Position numbers and translations under genes: made by a program | Shown: positions 33,869 through 44,367 of the stretch, piece after piece | Layout of the letters: the number at the start of each line of letters is the position of its first letter | How positions within the stretch are numbered: the first letter of the stretch is position 1 | Source: Treponema berlinense | GTDB lineage: Bacteria > Spirochaetota > Spirochaetia > Treponematales > Treponemataceae | DNA: 62,520 nt | Reading direction: 5' to 3' | NCBI RefSeq assembly: GCF_900167025.1 | Contig: NZ_FUXC01000014.1 | Coordinates: 1-62,520 of the forward strand | The notes under the pieces: model-generated | Told to the model about the DNA's origin: nothing | The model's database searches: none | What the model saw: only the letters and a program-made list of their open reading frames with translations

Positions 33869-35938
33869 CTAAACCTTAAAAAGCTCAACTTCCTCATTGA
33901 TTTTTTCGAGAGAAGAGCCAACTCCGTCCGAAAGTCCGTTCAGTTTTTCGGCTTCCAAAGTTATCGAGCTTGCAAAACCGGCCATTTCGCTCACAAGCCG
34001 GCGCATTTTTGCAGCGCTTTCCTGCAAAGTTTTTGTTTCTGACAAGATAGTGCGGTTGTTTTCCTCGGTTTCGGCAGACGCATTCTTTACAGAATCGGAA
34101 CTTTCTTTTAACAAAGCCAAGGTTTCGCTAATCTGGCTCGAGCCTTGTTTCTGCACTTCCATAGTCGAATTTATCGATTTTACAAATCCATCAGTCTTAT
34201 GAATATTTTCAAAAACCGAATTAAACGCATTTTCAGAATCGCCGGAAACAAAAACAATTTCCGAAATCAAATCTCCAATCGCACGCAACTGCTCTCCAAT
34301 AACCTTTGACTGTCCGGAAGAAGTTTCCGAAAGTTTTCTGATTTCATCGGAAACAACAGAAAAACCTTTTCCAGCCTCGCCCGCATGCGCCGCTTCGATT
34401 GCCGCATTCATTGCCAAAAGGTTTGTCTGGCTCGCAATCGACGAAATTATTTTGTTTGCATCCAAAAGTTTTCCAGACTGCGTCTGAATTTCTGCGATTT
34501 TTGAATTCATCTGCTTGTGTTTTTCAAGTCCTTTTCCGGCATTTGCCTCAAGATTTACAAAAGACTGAGAAAGATTTGAAACAGAATCATTTACAGAATC
34601 GATATTTTCAATCATCTGCGAAATACAAGAACCGGCATTTGTCACGCCTTCGTTCTGCTGCAAAATCATCTTTCCGAGAGAACTTATTTTTGAAGAAATT
34701 TGAGCAACAGTTTCCGAAGTTTCATCTACACTCGAGCCCTGTTCGTTTATCGAAGCCTCTACTGCTCCAATATGACGGTTGATTTCCTCAATCGATTTTA
34801 CAATTCCCTGGATTGAAGCACGCAGAGTTTCGAGAGCACAACTAAGTTCATCTTTAGAATTCTTGAGGTTTAAAACCATTTGCTGAAGTTTTCCGATAAA
34901 AGCATTAAATCCGTTTTCTATATCCAAAATCAATTTGGATTTTGCGCCGGATTCGCTTGAATGAAGTCTTTTTGTCAAATCAGCATCGCTCGAGGCAAAA
35001 TCTCCAACAGCCTTGTTCAGTGCGCTCAATGGCAGCAAAAAGTGTCTTGCCGTCATCAATCCCCAAAGCGCAAGCACAAAAATCAAGACAATCGCAACCG
35101 GAAAAGCCGCGCATGGCAGCGCAGTTTTTAAATTGTACGGAACAAAAAGCACCATTTGCCAGTCAACCGACGGAATCGGCGATACAACAAACGCTCCGCT
35201 CCGGCTCTTAAAAAAAAGCTCGTCTGTCGAAAACATATATTTTTGTTCAAGCGCAGGAACCGTTTCTGAAATTTTCGCCTTGTTTTCCAAAAGTTTTGTA
35301 TCGGCGGCACCTGTAATTTCTCCGTTTTTGTTGTAAAAAAACATCTGATAATTGTGTCCGAGATTTTGATACATCATATCGACAAAATCAGAAAGATCAA
35401 CTCCAGTTCCAACAAGACCAATTCCATTGCCCAGACCGTCGCGCACAATCGCGTCAACCCAAAGCATGGATTTTTTTAGCGCAATGTCGTAACTTACGAT
35501 AAAAGTGTAGTCGTCTTTTAATTCAAGGCAAGTCGGAAACCATGAATTTGCAGGGTCAGATTTATCAAGAGTGTAAAGAACCTTGCCGTTGGAATAATAA
35601 AGCAAGTCTTTGTCAGAAATAGAAAATGAATTTTTCCCCTTGAACATTTCCTGATAAGAATGAATTTCTTCGGCAGCGCGTTCAGAAAGTTCCCGGTCAG
35701 AAGGATTTTCCATATAAGCAGAAATCAAAGGAGATTTTGCCATTTGAGTCGCAAGCAAAAGCTGACCGTCAAGATTGGAAGAAAACTCCAGTTCTTTGAT
35801 TCTGGCAACCTGTATTAAAGTTGACTCTGTTTTTGAAAAGAAAACAAATCTTGTTCCAGCAACAACAAAAAAAACGGCAAAAACCGCAAGCAAACAAAAA
35901 AACAAATATTTAAAAACTGAAGAACAACGCTTTTTCAT
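33869..35938 (-). CDS. Methyl-accepting chemotaxis protein
   Basis: A 689-residue chemoreceptor. TM1 is at ~11-34, a periplasmic dCache-like sensor spans ~35-275, TM2 ([17 protein letters not shown]) is at ~277-295, and a HAMP domain is around [15 protein letters not shown]. The long helical signalling part has the conserved hairpin tip [20 protein letters not shown] and [14 protein letters not shown] flanks. It senses an unidentified ligand and controls CheA. GGGAG precedes the ATG. Single gene. Confidence 0.92.
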   Translation of the reverse strand: MKKRCSSVFKYLFFCLLAVFAVFFVVAGTRFVFFSKTESTLIQVARIKELEFSSNLDGQLLLATQMAKSPLISAYMENPSDRELSERAAEEIHSYQEMFKGKNSFSISDKDLLYYSNGKVLYTLDKSDPANSWFPTCLELKDDYTFIVSYDIALKKSMLWVDAIVRDGLGNGIGLVGTGVDLSDFVDMMYQNLGHNYQMFFYNKNGEITGAADTKLLENKAKISETVPALEQKYMFSTDELFFKSRSGAFVVSPIPSVDWQMVLFVPYNLKTALPCAAFPVAIVLIFVLALWGLMTARHFLLPLSALNKAVGDFASSDADLTKRLHSSESGAKSKLILDIENGFNAFIGKLQQMVLNLKNSKDELSCALETLRASIQGIVKSIEEINRHIGAVEASINEQGSSVDETSETVAQISSKISSLGKMILQQNEGVTNAGSCISQMIENIDSVNDSVSNLSQSFVNLEANAGKGLEKHKQMNSKIAEIQTQSGKLLDANKIISSIASQTNLLAMNAAIEAAHAGEAGKGFSVVSDEIRKLSETSSGQSKVIGEQLRAIGDLISEIVFVSGDSENAFNSVFENIHKTDGFVKSINSTMEVQKQGSSQISETLALLKESSDSVKNASAETEENNRTILSETKTLQESAAKMRRLVSEMAGFASSITLEAEKLNGLSDGVGSSLEKINEEVELFKV

Positions 35939-36053
35939 AAAAAACTCCCTTTTTAGACTATAAAATATTTTAAGCCATAAAAAAAATTTTGTCAGATTTT
36001 TTTATGTTTTTTTGTCTTCAGTTTGTTTTTTATAAACCTTCTTCGCAAAAAAA

Positions 36054-38009
36054 TTAAAATTTTTCGAGGGCTTCGGCGGCTTCCATCCACTGAAGGTTAA
36101 GTTCTTCGAGTTTTTCCGCCAGCTCGTCGATTTTTTTCTGGACGGCTTTTGCTTTTTCACCGTTTGAATAGACTTCCGGCTTTGCCATTTGCGCTTCCTG
36201 AGAAGATTTTTCTTCTTCAAGCTTTAAAATCTGTTCTTCAAGGTTTTTTACGTTTTTTTCTGCACGGCGCCTTTCCGATTCAAGTTTTTTTTGTTCTTCC
36301 CACGAACGCTTTGTTTCTGTTTTTTCTTCTTTTTGAGAATTTTTTTCCGGCTGAGCAGCCGATTTTAATTCATCGTTTTGAGAAAATTCGCCGTTGGCTT
36401 CGCGTTCAAGACGCTCCATATAATATTTGTAATCGCCAGGAAACAACCTGAACTGTCCCGGCTTTAATTCAAGAACACGGGTACTTAAATTTTCGATAAA
36501 TCCGCGGTCATGGCTTACAAAGATAACAGTTCCGCCAAAATCTTTCAGCGCATCGAGAAGAACATCTTTTGAATGCATGTCCAAGTGGTTTGTAGGTTCG
36601 TCCAAAATCAAAAAATTTACAGGACGAAGCAGAAGTTTTAAAAGTGCGACGCGCGCTTTTTCGCCACCGGAAAGAACATCAAGACTTTTATGGACATCAT
36701 CTCCACGGAACAAAAAAGCACCGAGCATATCGCGAATTTTTGGAATAAGTTCCAGAGGAGCTTCGCTTTCGACAGTTTCCAGAACAGATGCGCTGCCTTT
36801 TAGAGTTTCGGCATTGTCCTGGCTAAAATATCCGATTTTTACTCCGCTTCCAAGTTTTACTTCGCCAGAAAAATCAGAATCTGCTCCGGCAATTATCCGC
36901 AAGAGAGTTGATTTTCCAGCGCCGTTATGTCCGGCAACAACCAAACGCTCGCCGTTTTCGAGAACCAAATCCAAATTCTGAAGAACGTTGTGCTCTCCGT
37001 CGTAAGATTTTGTAATTTTTGAAAGAGTTGCAACCAGCCGTCCAGAATGTGGAGCCGGCGGAAATTTAAAATGAATTTTTTTCAGGCTTTCAGGAATTAC
37101 AATCTGTTTTTCGAGAATTTTATCGAGCATTTTCTGGCGTTCCTGAGCCTGAGCCGCCTTTGTTGCCTGAACGCCAAAACGATTTATAAATTCCTGAAGA
37201 TGTGCAATTTCTGCCTGCTGCTTTTCGTATTCGCGAATTAAAGTTTCGAGTTCGATTTCGCGGACTTTTTCGTAGTGAGTGTAATTTCCGGGATAACGCT
37301 TTAATTCACCGTTAAAAAGTTCATAAACCTCGTTTACGGTATGATCCAAAAAATAACGGTCGTGGCTTACAAGCAAAAATCCGCCTTTGTAGTTGTCTAA
37401 GAATTTTTCCAGCCAGCCACGGGCTTCAATATCAAGATAGTTTGTAGGTTCGTCCAAAAGAAGAATATCTGGATTTACCATCAAAGCTTTTCCAAGCGCA
37501 ATGCGCATCTGCCATCCGCCGGAAAATTCTTCACAATTTTTGTCTAAGTCCTCGCGGCTAAAACCAAGACCTGCCAAAACCTGCTCCGCCATGACCTGAC
37601 GGCGATTCCAGCCGCTTTCCTCAAGCTCGGTCAAAATAGCATCGTGCCGTTCCAAAAGGAGTTTTTCGTTTCCTTCGCCGTTTTTTAGTTTGTCGCCGAT
37701 TTTTTCCATTTCGGCCTGAAGTTCATATCCAAAGCCAAAAGCCTTGTCCGCCTCTTCTCGCAAAGAACAGCCGTGGTGAGTAAGTCCGCTCTGAGGAAGA
37801 TATGCAATTCTGGCGTCTTTTTGCGCAACCCGCTGTCCGCCGTCTGGCTGAACAAGACCTGCCATAACCTTTATGAGCGTAGATTTTCCGCTTCCGTTTG
37901 CTCCGGTAAGGGCGACTTTTGAGCCTGCCTGCAAGTTTACAGAAACATTTTTTAAAATATCACGGTCTCCAAACGCAAGGGAAACCTGAGAAAACTGAAC
38001 AAATGCCAT
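36054..38009 (-). CDS. ABC-F family ATPase (Uup-like)
   Basis: A 651-residue soluble protein with two ABC domains and no membrane segments. Walker A GANGSGKST (~36) and GHNGAGKST (~355); signatures FSGGWQMRIALGKAL and LSGGEKARVALLKLL; Walker B LLLDEPTNYLD and LILDEPTNHLD. A charged linker (LETLIREYEKQQAEIAHLQE) separates the domains, and the C-terminal ~110 residues form a coiled coil as in Uup. ABC-F proteins act on ribosomes or DNA intermediates. It follows the SH3 lipoprotein gene by 13 bases. Confidence 0.9.
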   Translation of the reverse strand: MAFVQFSQVSLAFGDRDILKNVSVNLQAGSKVALTGANGSGKSTLIKVMAGLVQPDGGQRVAQKDARIAYLPQSGLTHHGCSLREEADKAFGFGYELQAEMEKIGDKLKNGEGNEKLLLERHDAILTELEESGWNRRQVMAEQVLAGLGFSREDLDKNCEEFSGGWQMRIALGKALMVNPDILLLDEPTNYLDIEARGWLEKFLDNYKGGFLLVSHDRYFLDHTVNEVYELFNGELKRYPGNYTHYEKVREIELETLIREYEKQQAEIAHLQEFINRFGVQATKAAQAQERQKMLDKILEKQIVIPESLKKIHFKFPPAPHSGRLVATLSKITKSYDGEHNVLQNLDLVLENGERLVVAGHNGAGKSTLLRIIAGADSDFSGEVKLGSGVKIGYFSQDNAETLKGSASVLETVESEAPLELIPKIRDMLGAFLFRGDDVHKSLDVLSGGEKARVALLKLLLRPVNFLILDEPTNHLDMHSKDVLLDALKDFGGTVIFVSHDRGFIENLSTRVLELKPGQFRLFPGDYKYYMERLEREANGEFSQNDELKSAAQPEKNSQKEEKTETKRSWEEQKKLESERRRAEKNVKNLEEQILKLEEEKSSQEAQMAKPEVYSNGEKAKAVQKKIDELAEKLEELNLQWMEAAEALEKF

Positions 38010-38022
38010 TTATTTTTCCAAA

Positions 38023-39459
38023 TTAGTGATTTTTGCTAAAGTACATAACAAGCGGAGAAGAACCGCGTGCTGTAACAAGATTTCCGCGGGCTGTCGCTTT
38101 TTTTGCATCTTCAAGACGCAAGCCTTCTGGATCTTTTTTATAGAAGAAACTTACATCTTCGTCCATTCCTTCAAACGAGAATGTCAAAATTCCGTCAAAT
38201 TCTTTCTTTAACTGATTGCTCAAATAGTATTTGACAGAAACTTTTATATTTCCGTGCGCGCGGTTCGAAATTACGCCTGGAACAAGCAGTTTAAAATTGT
38301 TCCAGACAGCAGTATTGTCTTCGCTAAAAATAATTGTTCCGTAGTTTGAACTGTGATAAACAGGTCCTTCGTCCACAAAACTCTTGATTTCAAGATTCCG
38401 CCTTTCGATTTCTGTTTCGATTGCGGCCTGAATATTTTGAGAAAGCGCAACAAAATTCTCGCTTTTAAGTTTTCCGTCCGTGTCCATATATTGAACGGTA
38501 AGCGAATTTTTTCCGATCAAAGTGATGTAGATTCCGTGGTCATCGAGCTGATAAGCTCCGTCCTCGTTCTTTTTGATTTTTGTATAAGTCCATCTTTTGT
38601 CGAGGTTTTCTGTGCGCAGGGTTGCCGTAAAAGTTAAAGTTTCGCCTTCTTTTGCAACTTTTGGAACAGGAATTTTTTCCGGAAGTTCCACTTCAATCTG
38701 TTCGTCCGGATTTTCGTCCAAAGGTAAATCCGAAGTTTCTTCCGGTGATTTTTCCGGATACTTCCATTCAACCTGTCCAAAATCAAATCCAAAACTTTCG
38801 TCCATTTTTGACAAATCCAGACGTCCGCTCGAAAGCATTGATTTATATTCTTCCGGATACCATTTTTTTGAGAAAGCGGCTGTGATTTCTTCGTCGATTT
38901 TTTCTTCTACAACTTCGGTTTTTACAGCAATCTGGTTTTCTGTGCGTTCAAAAAGATTGAGATTGTATGAATAGCACCAGCCTTCAGTTCCAGTTTCGGT
39001 TAAAACGCGGAGCCATTCGCCAGGAAGTTCTCCATGACCGTTCGTAGGTTTTACGCCTTTTCCCTGATATAAAACACGGATTACTTCGTTTTTGCGAAGA
39101 CGGTAAACCTGTTTTGAGCCGTTTTCTGTTCCAGAGCGAATCGGAAGTCCGTCGAGTTTTACGTTTGCGTAAGTGTGTTCGTAGTTCGAATAGCGGGCAG
39201 CAAGTTTTTCGGTTTTAGACTTGCTCTGAGGCTCGGAAATCTGCCAGAGAGGAATTTCGACTTTGTGTGTATTTTCAAGTCCCATAATAATATAAGAATG
39301 GGAAATATTTGATTTTACATAAACTTTTACAATCTGCCCTTCGTGAACTCCAACTTCCGGATTATTCCAAAGAACAAGTGAATAGCCGAGTTTTCCACAA
39401 CCAGTAAAAAGAATTAAACTTAAAAGTCCCGACAATAAAAATACGATTTTTTTATTCAT
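38023..39459 (-). CDS. SH3-domain lipoprotein of unknown function
   Basis: A 478-residue protein with a lipoprotein signal (LSLILFTGC, Cys21). Residues ~95-175 resemble a bacterial SH3 domain (LDGLPIRSGTENGSKQVYRL, EVIRVLYQGKG, GEWLRVLTETGTEGWCYSYN), a fold often binding cell-wall peptides. The C-terminal half is predicted beta-rich with no recognised domain. It is co-transcribed with the ABC-F gene. Likely anchored facing the periplasm; the role in envelope maintenance is inference. Confidence 0.7.
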   Translation of the reverse strand: MNKKIVFLLSGLLSLILFTGCGKLGYSLVLWNNPEVGVHEGQIVKVYVKSNISHSYIIMGLENTHKVEIPLWQISEPQSKSKTEKLAARYSNYEHTYANVKLDGLPIRSGTENGSKQVYRLRKNEVIRVLYQGKGVKPTNGHGELPGEWLRVLTETGTEGWCYSYNLNLFERTENQIAVKTEVVEEKIDEEITAAFSKKWYPEEYKSMLSSGRLDLSKMDESFGFDFGQVEWKYPEKSPEETSDLPLDENPDEQIEVELPEKIPVPKVAKEGETLTFTATLRTENLDKRWTYTKIKKNEDGAYQLDDHGIYITLIGKNSLTVQYMDTDGKLKSENFVALSQNIQAAIETEIERRNLEIKSFVDEGPVYHSSNYGTIIFSEDNTAVWNNFKLLVPGVISNRAHGNIKVSVKYYLSNQLKKEFDGILTFSFEGMDEDVSFFYKKDPEGLRLEDAKKATARGNLVTARGSSPLVMYFSKNH

Positions 39460-39693
39460 AGTGTTGAATTATCCCACAATTTTTTTTGAATTTAAAGCCC
39501 TGCCCTGCACTAGCGATGTGCAAGGCGCGAAGCGTTTCCAAATTTATTTGGAAATGTAGCGTAAGCGGAACCTGGAACGTAGCGACCCGCGTAAGCGGGT
39601 AGTGCCCAAATTACGAAAAAAATGATAAAATCGAAGCATTTCTAAAACGCTGGAATTTTTTGTTCCGGTTGAGCTCTGTTTTTGGGAGGAATT

Positions 39694-42600
39694 ATGGCAG
39701 ATTATCACGTTTTTGAGGCAGCCCCGGAAGGAACTCCACCGGCGAATTTTGTTCACCTGCACGTTCACTCGGATTACTCGCTTTTGGACAGCTGTGCAAA
39801 ACTTGATGACCTTGTTGCAAAGGCAAAACGCCTTAATATGCCGGCACTTGCGCTGACTGACCACGGAAATATGTTCGGTGCGCTCAATTTTGAAAAACTC
39901 TGCCACGTAAACGGCATAAATCCGATTGTCGGCGAAGAATTTTACGTTGCATACGGAAGCCACCTCGAAAAAAACGATGTTCCTTATTCGCACAAAGGAG
40001 AGGACGGAGACCGGCAGGCCCATTATTTTCACCTGATTCTTTTGTGCAAAAACCAGAAAGGCTACGAAAATTTGAGCTGGCTTTCGTCGATTGCTTATCA
40101 GGAAGGACTTTATTACGGAAAACCGAGAATCGACTTTGAACTTTTGGAAAAATACCACGAAGGTTTAATCTGCTGTTCTGCCTGCATTGCCGGAGAATTG
40201 CCGCAGCTGCTTCTTGCCGGCCGGGAAAGCGAAGCTGAAGAACTCGCCTTAAAATACAAAAATCTCTTTGGACCTGACCATTACTACATTGAATTGCAGG
40301 ACCACGGTCTTGAAGACCAAAAAACTGTCAATAAAATGCTGATCGCAATGGCGCGAAAACTCGATATTCCGCTCGTTGTTACAAATGATATTCACTATAT
40401 CGAAAAAGAAGACTGGGAAGCCCAGGACTGTCTGCGATGCATTGGCTTTAAAAAGAATATGAACGAACCGCACCAGACAATGGGCGCGGAAAAACACGAA
40501 TGGTATTTTAAGACAGAACAGGAAATGCGCCAGCTTTTTCCAGACTGTCCGGACGCCTACGAAAATACAGTAAAAATTGCGAATATGTGCAATTTGACGA
40601 TTAAGCAGTACAAAACGCAGGAATTAAAAGAATGTCTTCCGCGATTTGAACTTCCGAAAGAATTCCAGACACATGGCGACGAATACACAAAAAATCAGGA
40701 CGATTACATGCGTCATCTCGTCGAAGAAGGATTGAGAAAACGCTATCCGAAAATTACGCCGACAATCCGACAGCGTGCCGAATACGAGCTTGGAATCATT
40801 TTTAAGATGGGCTTTTCCGGCTACTTCTTAATCGTATGGGAATTTATCAACTGGTCAAAATCAACCTGGGACAACGTAAACAACTGCGCAAAACCGTATA
40901 TTCCGATTGGACCGGGACGAGGTTCGGGCGCAGGCTCTCTTGTTGCCTATTCGCTTGGAATTACGGACATTGACCCTTTCCGTTTTAAGCTGATTTTTGA
41001 ACGATTTTTGAATCCTGAACGCGTTTCCATGCCGGATTTTGACGTTGATATGGATTTCGACTACAGACAGGATATAATACAGCACACACGCGATTTGTAC
41101 GGCGATCCGCAGGTCGGACACATTGTTACTTTTGGAACCTTAAAGCCGAAAAACTGCATTGCCGATGTTGGACGCACGCTTGGAATTCCTCTTGCAGAGG
41201 TAAACATGCTTAAGTCGAAGGTATCCGAAAACCTAAAGACAAAACTCAAAAACTGCTTTGACCCGCCGAACGAAAAATTTCCGGACGGAGGACAACTTGC
41301 AGAATTCCGCCACGATCCTCGCTACGAAAAACTCTTCGACCTCGCGCTAAAACTCGAAGGCTGCAAACGAAACACGGGTCTGCACGCTTCGGGCATGGTA
41401 ATCGGCTTGACCGCGCTTCCAAACTGGGCACCGGTTTTTAAAGATTCAAAAACGGGCGAAGTCGGCGTTCAATACACAATGGACATTATTGAGCCTTGCG
41501 GACTTGTAAAGTTCGACTACCTTGGACTCAAAACACTTTCACTAATTCGATACGCAGAGGACATCATCAACAAGCACAAAAAAAGCGGCGAAAAAAAATT
41601 TATCTGTGCAGAAGTAAGCGAAACAGACAAAAAAACCTTCGACCTTTTTAAACGCGGCGACTCAGTCGCAGTATTCCAGTTTGAATCTCCGGGAATGCAA
41701 AAAATTCTGCGCCAGTTCCAGCCAGAAAAAATCGAAGACCTTGTAGCGTTAAACGCGCTCTACCGTCCAGGTCCGCTGCAGTTTATTCCAAACTACATCG
41801 ACGGAAAATGGAAGCCGGAGACGATTCACTATCCCGACCCTTGTCTTGAGCCGATTTTGAAAGAAACCTACGGCGTTATGGTTTACCAGGAACAAATTAT
41901 GCAGGTTTCGCAGAGAATTGCGGGATTCTCTCTCGGCGGCGCAGATATGCTCCGTCGTGCCATGGGAAAAAAGAAACCTGAAGTTATGATGAGCAAAAAA
42001 GTTGAATTTGAAGAAGGCGCAATAAAACAGGGTTTTACAAAAGAACACGCCGACGAAATTTTCGACATAATGGTTCCGTTCGCAGGCTACGGTTTTAACA
42101 AATCTCATGCAGCGGCATATTCAGTTCTCGCATACAGGACAGGCTGGCTAAAGGCAAATTGTCCGGCAGAATTTATGGCTGCAAACCTTACAAACGAAAT
42201 TACCTCGACAGACGGACTTCCTGTTTACATTGCAGAAGCGCGAAGAATGGGACTTCAAGTTGATCCGCCAGACGTAAACCGCTCAGACTCAAATTTCGAC
42301 GTTGTAGACGGACACATTGTCTTTGGATTCCGCGGAATAAAAGGCATGGGAAACTCAGCCGCAAATGCAATCGTAAAAGAACGCACCCAGAACGGCCCGT
42401 TCAAAAACTTCATGGACTTTCTTGAACGAATGATAACCGTAAAAGAAGACATTGTCGACGAAGAAACCGGTCAGAAAAAAGGCGAAAAACTTGCCATAAA
42501 CAAAAAAGCTGTCGAAGTTTTAATAAAATGCGGCGGATTCGACAACCTCGACCAAAACCGTCCAACCCTCATTGCAAACCTCGACCCTGCCTGGACATAT

Positions 42601-43407
42601 ACCGAAAAAAAAGTTTCCGGCGGAAGCGACGGACAAATCAGCCTTTTTGAGAACACAGGCGAAAAAGAATTTGCCGACTACAAATTTGAAGTAATTCCAG
42701 ATTCAACAAAAATGGAAAAATTGAATATGGAAAAAGAACTCATTGGCTGTTACGTTTCTGGACATCCGCTCGACGACTACCAAAAAGCCTGCGAAAAAGC
42801 GACACTCAACTCACAGAATATAACCCGCGAGTCAAAGGCCGCAAAAAGCCAGCACGCAGCAGCGATCGAATCCGGTGCAAAACCTTGGCAACTAAAAAAC
42901 ACCGAAAAAGAATACGTTGCGATTGGAATGATTACAGAACTGCGCCCAATCGTCACAAAAAAACAAACAACAATGGCATTTGCAAAATTGCAGGATTATA
43001 CAGGCACAATCGATTTAACATTTTTTCCAAAAACCTGGGAACAGCTGTCTAAAAAAATCGAAAACGACAAAGTCTATGCATTCCGCGGACGGCTCGATAC
43101 AAGTCCAGACCGGGAAGAACCGTCGTTTATAATCGAAGCCATCGAAGACCCCGAAATGCTCAAAAACCGTGCAATCCAGGAAATCCACATTCAGCTTGAC
43201 GACGGATTTAAGGAAGAACAGCAAATTTTCAGTTTAAAAGAGTTTTTATTTGGAAATTCTGGCAGTTGTTCAGTATATTTTCATATAAATGCAGGCGAAA
43301 GTTCTTATACAATAAAAGCAAACACACAACTTTCCGCCCCGGGCACAAACGAATTTTTGGAAAAAGTAAAATCAATGTCGTTCGTAAAAGACGCGTGGCT
43401 TTTCTAA
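39694..43407 (+). CDS. dnaE: DNA polymerase III alpha subunit
   Basis: A 1237-residue replicative polymerase of the DnaE1 type. The PHP domain starts at VHLHVHSDYSLLDS and LTDHGNMFGAL. The palm has GPGRGSGAGSLVAYSLGITD and the catalytic aspartates in MPDFDVDMDFDYR; the fingers follow (LYRPGPLQFIPNYIDGK, GYGFNKSHAAAYSVLAYRT). An OB-fold (EYVAIGMITELRPIVTKKQT) and C-terminal region complete it. The ATG at 39694 has GGGAGGA directly upstream; a TTG four codons earlier is less likely. Single-gene unit. Confidence 0.97.
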   Translation: MADYHVFEAAPEGTPPANFVHLHVHSDYSLLDSCAKLDDLVAKAKRLNMPALALTDHGNMFGALNFEKLCHVNGINPIVGEEFYVAYGSHLEKNDVPYSHKGEDGDRQAHYFHLILLCKNQKGYENLSWLSSIAYQEGLYYGKPRIDFELLEKYHEGLICCSACIAGELPQLLLAGRESEAEELALKYKNLFGPDHYYIELQDHGLEDQKTVNKMLIAMARKLDIPLVVTNDIHYIEKEDWEAQDCLRCIGFKKNMNEPHQTMGAEKHEWYFKTEQEMRQLFPDCPDAYENTVKIANMCNLTIKQYKTQELKECLPRFELPKEFQTHGDEYTKNQDDYMRHLVEEGLRKRYPKITPTIRQRAEYELGIIFKMGFSGYFLIVWEFINWSKSTWDNVNNCAKPYIPIGPGRGSGAGSLVAYSLGITDIDPFRFKLIFERFLNPERVSMPDFDVDMDFDYRQDIIQHTRDLYGDPQVGHIVTFGTLKPKNCIADVGRTLGIPLAEVNMLKSKVSENLKTKLKNCFDPPNEKFPDGGQLAEFRHDPRYEKLFDLALKLEGCKRNTGLHASGMVIGLTALPNWAPVFKDSKTGEVGVQYTMDIIEPCGLVKFDYLGLKTLSLIRYAEDIINKHKKSGEKKFICAEVSETDKKTFDLFKRGDSVAVFQFESPGMQKILRQFQPEKIEDLVALNALYRPGPLQFIPNYIDGKWKPETIHYPDPCLEPILKETYGVMVYQEQIMQVSQRIAGFSLGGADMLRRAMGKKKPEVMMSKKVEFEEGAIKQGFTKEHADEIFDIMVPFAGYGFNKSHAAAYSVLAYRTGWLKANCPAEFMAANLTNEITSTDGLPVYIAEARRMGLQVDPPDVNRSDSNFDVVDGHIVFGFRGIKGMGNSAANAIVKERTQNGPFKNFMDFLERMITVKEDIVDEETGQKKGEKLAINKKAVEVLIKCGGFDNLDQNRPTLIANLDPAWTYTEKKVSGGSDGQISLFENTGEKEFADYKFEVIPDSTKMEKLNMEKELIGCYVSGHPLDDYQKACEKATLNSQNITRESKAAKSQHAAAIESGAKPWQLKNTEKEYVAIGMITELRPIVTKKQTTMAFAKLQDYTGTIDLTFFPKTWEQLSKKIENDKVYAFRGRLDTSPDREEPSFIIEAIEDPEMLKNRAIQEIHIQLDDGFKEEQQIFSLKEFLFGNSGSCSVYFHINAGESSYTIKANTQLSAPGTNEFLEKVKSMSFVKDAWLF

Positions 43408-43441
43408 AAATTCGGGCGTCCCGGCTTACGCCGTCGGGTGT

Positions 43442-43466
43442 TGAACTGAACCCCAAAAGTTGGACA
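43442..43466. mobile_element. Solo end of an IS3-family (IS150-like) element
   Basis: TGAACTGAACCCCAAAAGTT followed by GGACA resembles the terminal inverted repeat of IS3-family, IS150-group elements. No transposase is nearby, so it is a relic end or a short derivative. The match is from memory of family ends and is tentative. Confidence 0.4.
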
Positions 43467-43479
43467 TTTTTGGAGGTAG

Positions 43480-43513
43480 TGTCAAAAAAATACTTCCTGT
43501 ATTTTTTTTGACA
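43480..43513 (+). terminator. Palindrome after dnaE, probable terminator
   Basis: TGTCAAAAAAATAC (43480-43493) pairs with GTATTTTTTTTGACA (43499-43513) around TTCCT. It is AT-rich, lies 70 bases after the dnaE stop and precedes the yggT leader; a terminator is likely. Confidence 0.5.
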
Positions 43514-43567
43514 CAAAGCACTTGCGTGCTTTTATTTCGCCATCCGTGGCATTTTTGGAGGAAAATA

Positions 43568-43722
43568 AGATAAAAACAGCCGAAAATGGCGTCTGTTTTT
43601 ATCTTTACAAGTTTGCGTTGCAAACTTTCTTATCATCTGTTGTTTCTCACTTCGTTGCGAAACAACTTAAAAAGTCAATTCTAAAACTGAAGTTTTAGAA
43701 TTGACTTTTTACGGGAGATAAA
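43568..43722 (+). promoter_or_regulatory. Four-hairpin leader of yggT
   Basis: Four hairpins stand in a row directly before the ribosome-binding site: AGATAAAAACAG/CTGTTTTTATCT (43568-43604, 13-base loop), AAGTTTGC/GCAAACTT (43609-43627), GTTGTTTC/GAAACAAC with a 12-base loop (43639-43666), and a perfect 20-bp stem at 43669-43710 just three bases before GGGAGA. The same set occurs before the sigma-factor gene (47483-47625) and, with changed stems, before ilvC (57584-57727). A regulatory or stabilizing leader or a mobile hairpin cassette are both possible. Confidence 0.55.
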
Positions 43723-44331
43723 ATGAGAAATATTTTTCAAATTATTGCTATGACTGTTAATTTTTATTCTTTTATCTGTTTAATCAGAATTTTTTTAACC
43801 TGGTTTCCAAAGGCAAATTATTCAACGGCTGGAAGAATTTTATCTTCTGTCTGCGACCCTTATCTCAACATATTCAGAAAGCTTCGCTTTTTAAATTTCC
43901 GCGGACTTGACTTTAGTCCGGCACTTGCGCTCTGTGCCCTTTATGCCGTTTCCGGTATTCTTTCAAGCCTTTCGCACGGACAGCCAATAACAGTCGGATA
44001 TCTTCTGGCAGTCGTACTTAGCCTTGTCTGGTCGCTAATCTCCTCAGTCACAAAATTTTTAATCGTGCTTTTAATAATTCGCCTTGTCGCAATGGGAATC
44101 ATGCGCCTTATTTCCCGCAAAAACGGTTACCGCGCTTACAGCCCGATTTGGGATCAGCTCGACAGCTTGATTTCGCCATTCGCCTACAAAATCTCAGGAA
44201 TTTTCACAAAAAAATTCATTCCTTTTACGACGGCGCTTATAATTTCAACTGTATTTTCACTGATTACGGTAAAACTTGCAGATTTTTTAGTTTCAATAGT
44301 CTGCAACCTTCTCGTACATCTTCCTTTTTAA
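43723..44331 (+). CDS. YggT-family membrane protein
   Basis: A 202-residue protein with two copies of the YggT unit: helix pairs near residues 5-25 with the following SVCDPYLNIFRKLRF block and near 105-125 with SPIWDQLDSLISPFAYKISG. Hydrophobic segments are at ~5-27, 66-84, 90-125 and 170-197. YggT proteins are small inner-membrane proteins linked to osmotic tolerance or envelope assembly. Expressed behind a long hairpin-rich leader; recG follows 36 bases downstream. Confidence 0.85.
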   Translation: MRNIFQIIAMTVNFYSFICLIRIFLTWFPKANYSTAGRILSSVCDPYLNIFRKLRFLNFRGLDFSPALALCALYAVSGILSSLSHGQPITVGYLLAVVLSLVWSLISSVTKFLIVLLIIRLVAMGIMRLISRKNGYRAYSPIWDQLDSLISPFAYKISGIFTKKFIPFTTALIISTVFSLITVKLADFLVSIVCNLLVHLPF

Positions 44332-44367
44332 AATGTCCTAAAAATCTGCGGATAAACGGTAGCAAAA

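Noticed and set aside
39544..40158. 204-codon minus-strand frame over the dnaE start
   Set aside because: It overlaps the PHP domain of dnaE and has no ribosome-binding site or motif.
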